Source: Thermoflexales bacterium (GTDB taxonomy: Bacteria > Chloroflexota > Anaerolineae > Fen-1058). From it: a stretch of 14,968 nucleotides of DNA. This document shows positions 12,644-14,968 of the stretch, in pieces (the stretch's first letter is position 1; each line of letters starts with the position of its first letter). The DNA is taken from contig JAFGFO010000053.1 of NCBI GenBank assembly GCA_016931085.1, positions 1 through 14,968 of the forward strand. The letters are read 5' to 3'. A program made the translations under genes and the position numbers. The notes beneath the pieces are model-generated. The model was given only the letters and a program-made list of their open reading frames with translations, was not told the DNA's origin and did no database searches.

Positions 12644-13357
12644 ATGACCAAACTGCTTGTTGTAGACGACGATGACTTGCTCCGGCGCAGCCTGACATAT
12701 CGCTTAGAGCGCGAAGGGTATAGCGTGACGAGCGCCGAGAGCGGCGAAGAGGCGCTGGCCTTTGCGCGGCGCGATCAGCCCGACTTGATCGTGCTCGACA
12801 TTGGCCTGCCGGACCGCGATGGCCTCGACGTGGCGCGCACGCTTCAACGCGAAATGAACGTGCCCATCCTCTTTCTCAGCGGGCGCGACCGGGAAATGGA
12901 CGTCGTCATCGGGCTGGAGGTGGGCGCGGAGGACTATGTCACCAAGCCGTTTGGGATGAAGGAACTCTTGACGCGCATCCGCGTCATCTTACGGCGCTCA
13001 GCTCGCCCGCCAAGCCCGATGTCGGAGGAAGCTCTGGCTGTGGGTGAGCTGTGGCTCGATCCCAAGGCACACGAGGCGCGTGTGCGGGGCGTGGCGGTTG
13101 ATCTGCCACCCAAGGAGTTTGAACTCTTGCGCCTGTTGATGGCCAATGCCGGCACGGTGCTTTCAACGAACTATCTCCTCGATGCCGTGTGGGGCAGCGA
13201 GTTCACTGGGGCCGTGCAGGTCTTGTATGTCCACATCGGTTGGCTGCGCGAGCGCATCGAGGCCGACCCGCGTCACCCGCATTACATTCAGACTGTGCGT
13301 GGCGTGGGCTACAAATTCGCGGCGGAGGATCGGAATGATGCGCAGCCTGCGCGCTAA
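12644..13357 (+). CDS. OmpR/PhoB-family response regulator
   Basis: A 237-residue DNA-binding response regulator. The receiver (residues 3-115) has Asp8/Asp9, phospho-acceptor Asp52 in IVLDIGLPDRDG and the conserved Lys in VTKPFGMKEL. The C-terminal winged helix (about 130-230) has the family features LWLDPKAHEARVRG, VDLPPKEFELLRLLMANAG and YVHIGWLRERIEADPRHPHYIQTVRGVGYKF. A partly purine-rich AAGGTAG lies before ATG 12644. The gene overlaps the kinase gene by 23 bp, so the two are translated together and surely form a pair. Members of this family bind direct repeats with 11-bp steps, the pattern found at 11115-11142, making that site a candidate target. Confidence 0.94.
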   Translation: MTKLLVVDDDDLLRRSLTYRLEREGYSVTSAESGEEALAFARRDQPDLIVLDIGLPDRDGLDVARTLQREMNVPILFLSGRDREMDVVIGLEVGAEDYVTKPFGMKELLTRIRVILRRSARPPSPMSEEALAVGELWLDPKAHEARVRGVAVDLPPKEFELLRLLMANAGTVLSTNYLLDAVWGSEFTGAVQVLYVHIGWLRERIEADPRHPHYIQTVRGVGYKFAAEDRNDAQPAR

Positions 13358-14744
13358 ACTGGCCGCCAGCCACAGTCTGCCCATCTTGCTCCTCTTGCCT
13401 ATCCTTAGCCTGTACCTCTTTTACGTCCTGGAAGATTTTTTTGTCGACAGCTTGCTCCAGCAATTGACTTATCAGGCCAATTTGCTGTCGCATCAAGTCG
13501 AACAACAGCCCGAATTGCTGGACGACCCACAGGCCGCGCAGACCTTCCTGGCGAGTGTGGCGCCCTTGACGGATGGGCGAGTGGTCATCTTGTCAACGGA
13601 CAGCGTGATCCTCGCTTCGACACGGCAAGACGACGATCGCGTCGGCACGCGCTATGCCGATCAAGCTGTCGAGCAGGCTTTGCAGGGTGAAAGCGTGAGC
13701 GGGATTGCCCCCGGCTCTGGCGCTGAAGTGGCTTTTGTCGTTGTCCCGCTCGAACGAGATGGCGCCATCGCCGGGGCGATGCGCGTGTCCTACGAGGTGA
13801 ACGACTTGCGTTCGTGGTTCAGCCAGTTGCAGGGCTTGGTGCTGGTGGGTGTTCTGTTGGTCCTTCTCTTGGGCGTGGGCATCGGGCTTGGCCTGGCCAC
13901 GACCATTACCCAGCCGCTGCGGCAACTGGACCAAAGCGCGCGGGGGATCGCTGCCGGAGAGTATCACGCCAGGGTGAACGTGCAGAGCAGGGATGAAGTA
14001 GGCACGTTGGCGCGCAGCTTCAACCAGATGGCGGAGCGCCTGGAAGAGGCCGAGCAGGCTCGCGGGCGGCAACTGGCTGTGATCGTCCACGAGTTGGCGC
14101 GCCCGCTGACGGGCATGCAGGCCGCTATCGAGACGCTGCGCGACGGCGCGGACGCCGGCGGCGCGGACGCCGATGGTGAGATGCGTGCCGTTTTACTCGG
14201 CGGCATTGAACAGGAATTGGCGCGGCTGGATCGGCTGATTGGGACGCTGCAAGGCATGCACAAGCTCACGTTGCACCCCTTGCAATTGAACCGCGCCAAG
14301 ATCGGGCTCGAGCGCGTGATTCGCGCCTGTGTGGTGAATTACGAGCCGGCCGCGGCTCAATTGGGCCTCACGCTTTCGGTCGAGATCCCCCCCCGCCTGC
14401 CGCGCGTGTCCGCCGACGAAGACCGTGTCATCCAGGTGTTGACGAATCTGTTGGATAATGCGCTCAAGTTCACGCCGAGCGGTGGAAGTGTCACTGTGCA
14501 GGCCAGGCGAAAGGGTGGGGCCGTAGCGGTCACCGTGGCGGATACAGGCGAGGGCATCACAGCGGAGGAACTGCCTCACATCTTTCAGCAGTTTTACAGC
14601 GGCCAATCGCGCCCGCCCGAAAAGCGCGGCATGGGATTGGGCCTGGCCCTCTGCCGCGAGATCGTCACCGCCCACGGCGGGCAGATCACGGTCGAGAGCC
14701 AGCCAGGCCAGGGTGCGCGCTTTACCTTCACGCTGCCCAAGTAG
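13335..14744 (+). CDS. Membrane sensor histidine kinase (HAMP - HisKA - HATPase)
   Basis: Partner kinase of the preceding regulator, 469 residues. Segment order: membrane helix 1 (about 16-32, PILLLLPILSLYLFYV), extracytoplasmic sensor region (about 35-163), membrane helix 2 (about 166-190), HAMP (188-240, TQPLRQLDQSARGIAAGEYHA), dimerisation helix with HELARPLTGMQAAIE (phospho-accepting His252; usual form HELRTPL) and ATPase with LLDNALKFTPSGG (Asn375), DTGEG (403-407) and GMGLGL (432-437). The sensor region is about 130 residues with no recognised ligand motif. ATG 13335 (or 13338) follows GGAGG; an open frame reaching back to 13146 is only overlap with the regulator. A 15-bp in-frame duplication adds GADAG/GADAD in the hairpin loop of the dimerisation domain (14145-14172). 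Confidence 0.93.
   Translation: MMRSLRAKLAASHSLPILLLLPILSLYLFYVLEDFFVDSLLQQLTYQANLLSHQVEQQPELLDDPQAAQTFLASVAPLTDGRVVILSTDSVILASTRQDDDRVGTRYADQAVEQALQGESVSGIAPGSGAEVAFVVVPLERDGAIAGAMRVSYEVNDLRSWFSQLQGLVLVGVLLVLLLGVGIGLGLATTITQPLRQLDQSARGIAAGEYHARVNVQSRDEVGTLARSFNQMAERLEEAEQARGRQLAVIVHELARPLTGMQAAIETLRDGADAGGADADGEMRAVLLGGIEQELARLDRLIGTLQGMHKLTLHPLQLNRAKIGLERVIRACVVNYEPAAAQLGLTLSVEIPPRLPRVSADEDRVIQVLTNLLDNALKFTPSGGSVTVQARRKGGAVAVTVADTGEGITAEELPHIFQQFYSGQSRPPEKRGMGLGLALCREIVTAHGGQITVESQPGQGARFTFTLPK
14145..14172. repeat. 15-bp-period direct repeat inside the kinase gene
   Basis: GGCGCGGACGCCG occurs at 14145-14157 and 14160-14172. The period is five codons, so the frame is kept. It lies in the loop between the two dimerisation helices. 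Confidence 0.6.
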
Positions 14745-14968
14745 GCCAGCCGCCCGCTCTTGTAGGGGCAGGCCTCCGTGCCTGTCTTCCTGGGCTATTT
14801 TCGAAGTAGAACACATGAGCTGCACTCTTCACCATAGACGAGAATTTTTTCACCGCAAAGGCGCGAAGAACGCCAAGTCTTTTGATTTGGGTGTGACCAA
14901 ATTTGGTTGGTGGTACTTTTTTGGCGTTTTCCATAGACGCGCACTGCCCCATCAGGCGGGCATCAACC
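14745..14968. other. Intergenic region with several dispersed-repeat words
   Basis: No gene is seen. It contains TGTAGGGGCAGGCCTCCGTG followed by CCTGTC (14761-14786, with a CAGGC/GCCTG inverted repeat), CACCGCAAAGGCGCGAAGAA (14851-14870), the inverse of the 70-86 word at 14885-14901, and CCATAGACG twice (14832-14840 and 14931-14939). These are typical degenerate intergenic repeats. No terminator with a T-run is visible after the kinase. Confidence 0.5.

Noticed and set aside
13146..13334. Longer N-terminus for the HAMP kinase
   Set aside because: These codons are the regulator gene read in another frame; the ribosome site GGAGG and the charged residues before membrane helix 1 support 13335.

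Overview
The window looks like ordinary chromosome from a GC-rich, free-living bacterium. The gene set (nickel superoxide dismutase with its own protease, a PstS form with SDSCG and ISAGGAGKG motifs that I associate partly with archaea, receiver-first histidine kinases, an Rrf2 regulator) and degenerate intergenic repeats built on TTCGTGTCATTCGTGAT and CACAAAGGACACC would fit a Chloroflexota (Anaerolineae-like) genome. That is inference from style; there is no marker gene here. I see no rRNA, tRNA, CRISPR array, phage gene or transposase.

Layout. (1) 147-1055, plus: nickel superoxide dismutase (sodN) and its maturation protease (sodX), separated by a strong hairpin. (2) 1018-2195, minus: a two-cluster ferredoxin, which overlaps the sodX 3' end tail to tail and has its own consensus promoter, and a 23S rRNA 2'-O-methyltransferase of the RlmB type. 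(3) 2465-6591, plus: an Rrf2-type regulator with four clustered cysteines, then a complete phosphate-type ABC importer (lipoprotein binding protein, two permeases, ATPase). A heptamer AATAGTA/TACTATT recurs in the control regions of both the regulator and the transporter. (4) 6595-9481, minus: two overlapping kinase genes with nearly the same N-terminal receiver domain but different kinase cores. They end 3 bp from the end of pstB. (5) 9646-11016, plus: a PII-like small protein and a cation/Ca2+ antiporter, divergent from the kinases. (6) 11199-12532, plus: an ATP-grasp ligase of the D-Ala-D-Ala ligase family and a 69-residue membrane protein, closed by a perfect intrinsic terminator. Three CTTGA half-sites at exact 11-bp steps stand before the ligase. 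(7) 12644-14744, plus: an OmpR-type response regulator and its HAMP histidine kinase.

How the genes may work together. The common thread is sensing and ion or nutrient handling: superoxide detoxification, an oxyanion importer under a probable Fe-S or redox regulator instead of the usual PhoB/PhoU logic, an ion antiporter beside a PII-like protein, and three histidine kinases. I did not find a clearly new defence or mobile system. The most original signals are regulatory: the Rrf2-pst arrangement with its repeated boxes, the PII-like/antiporter pair, the kinase pair with a shared receiver and swapped cores, and the 11-bp-phased CTTGA array.
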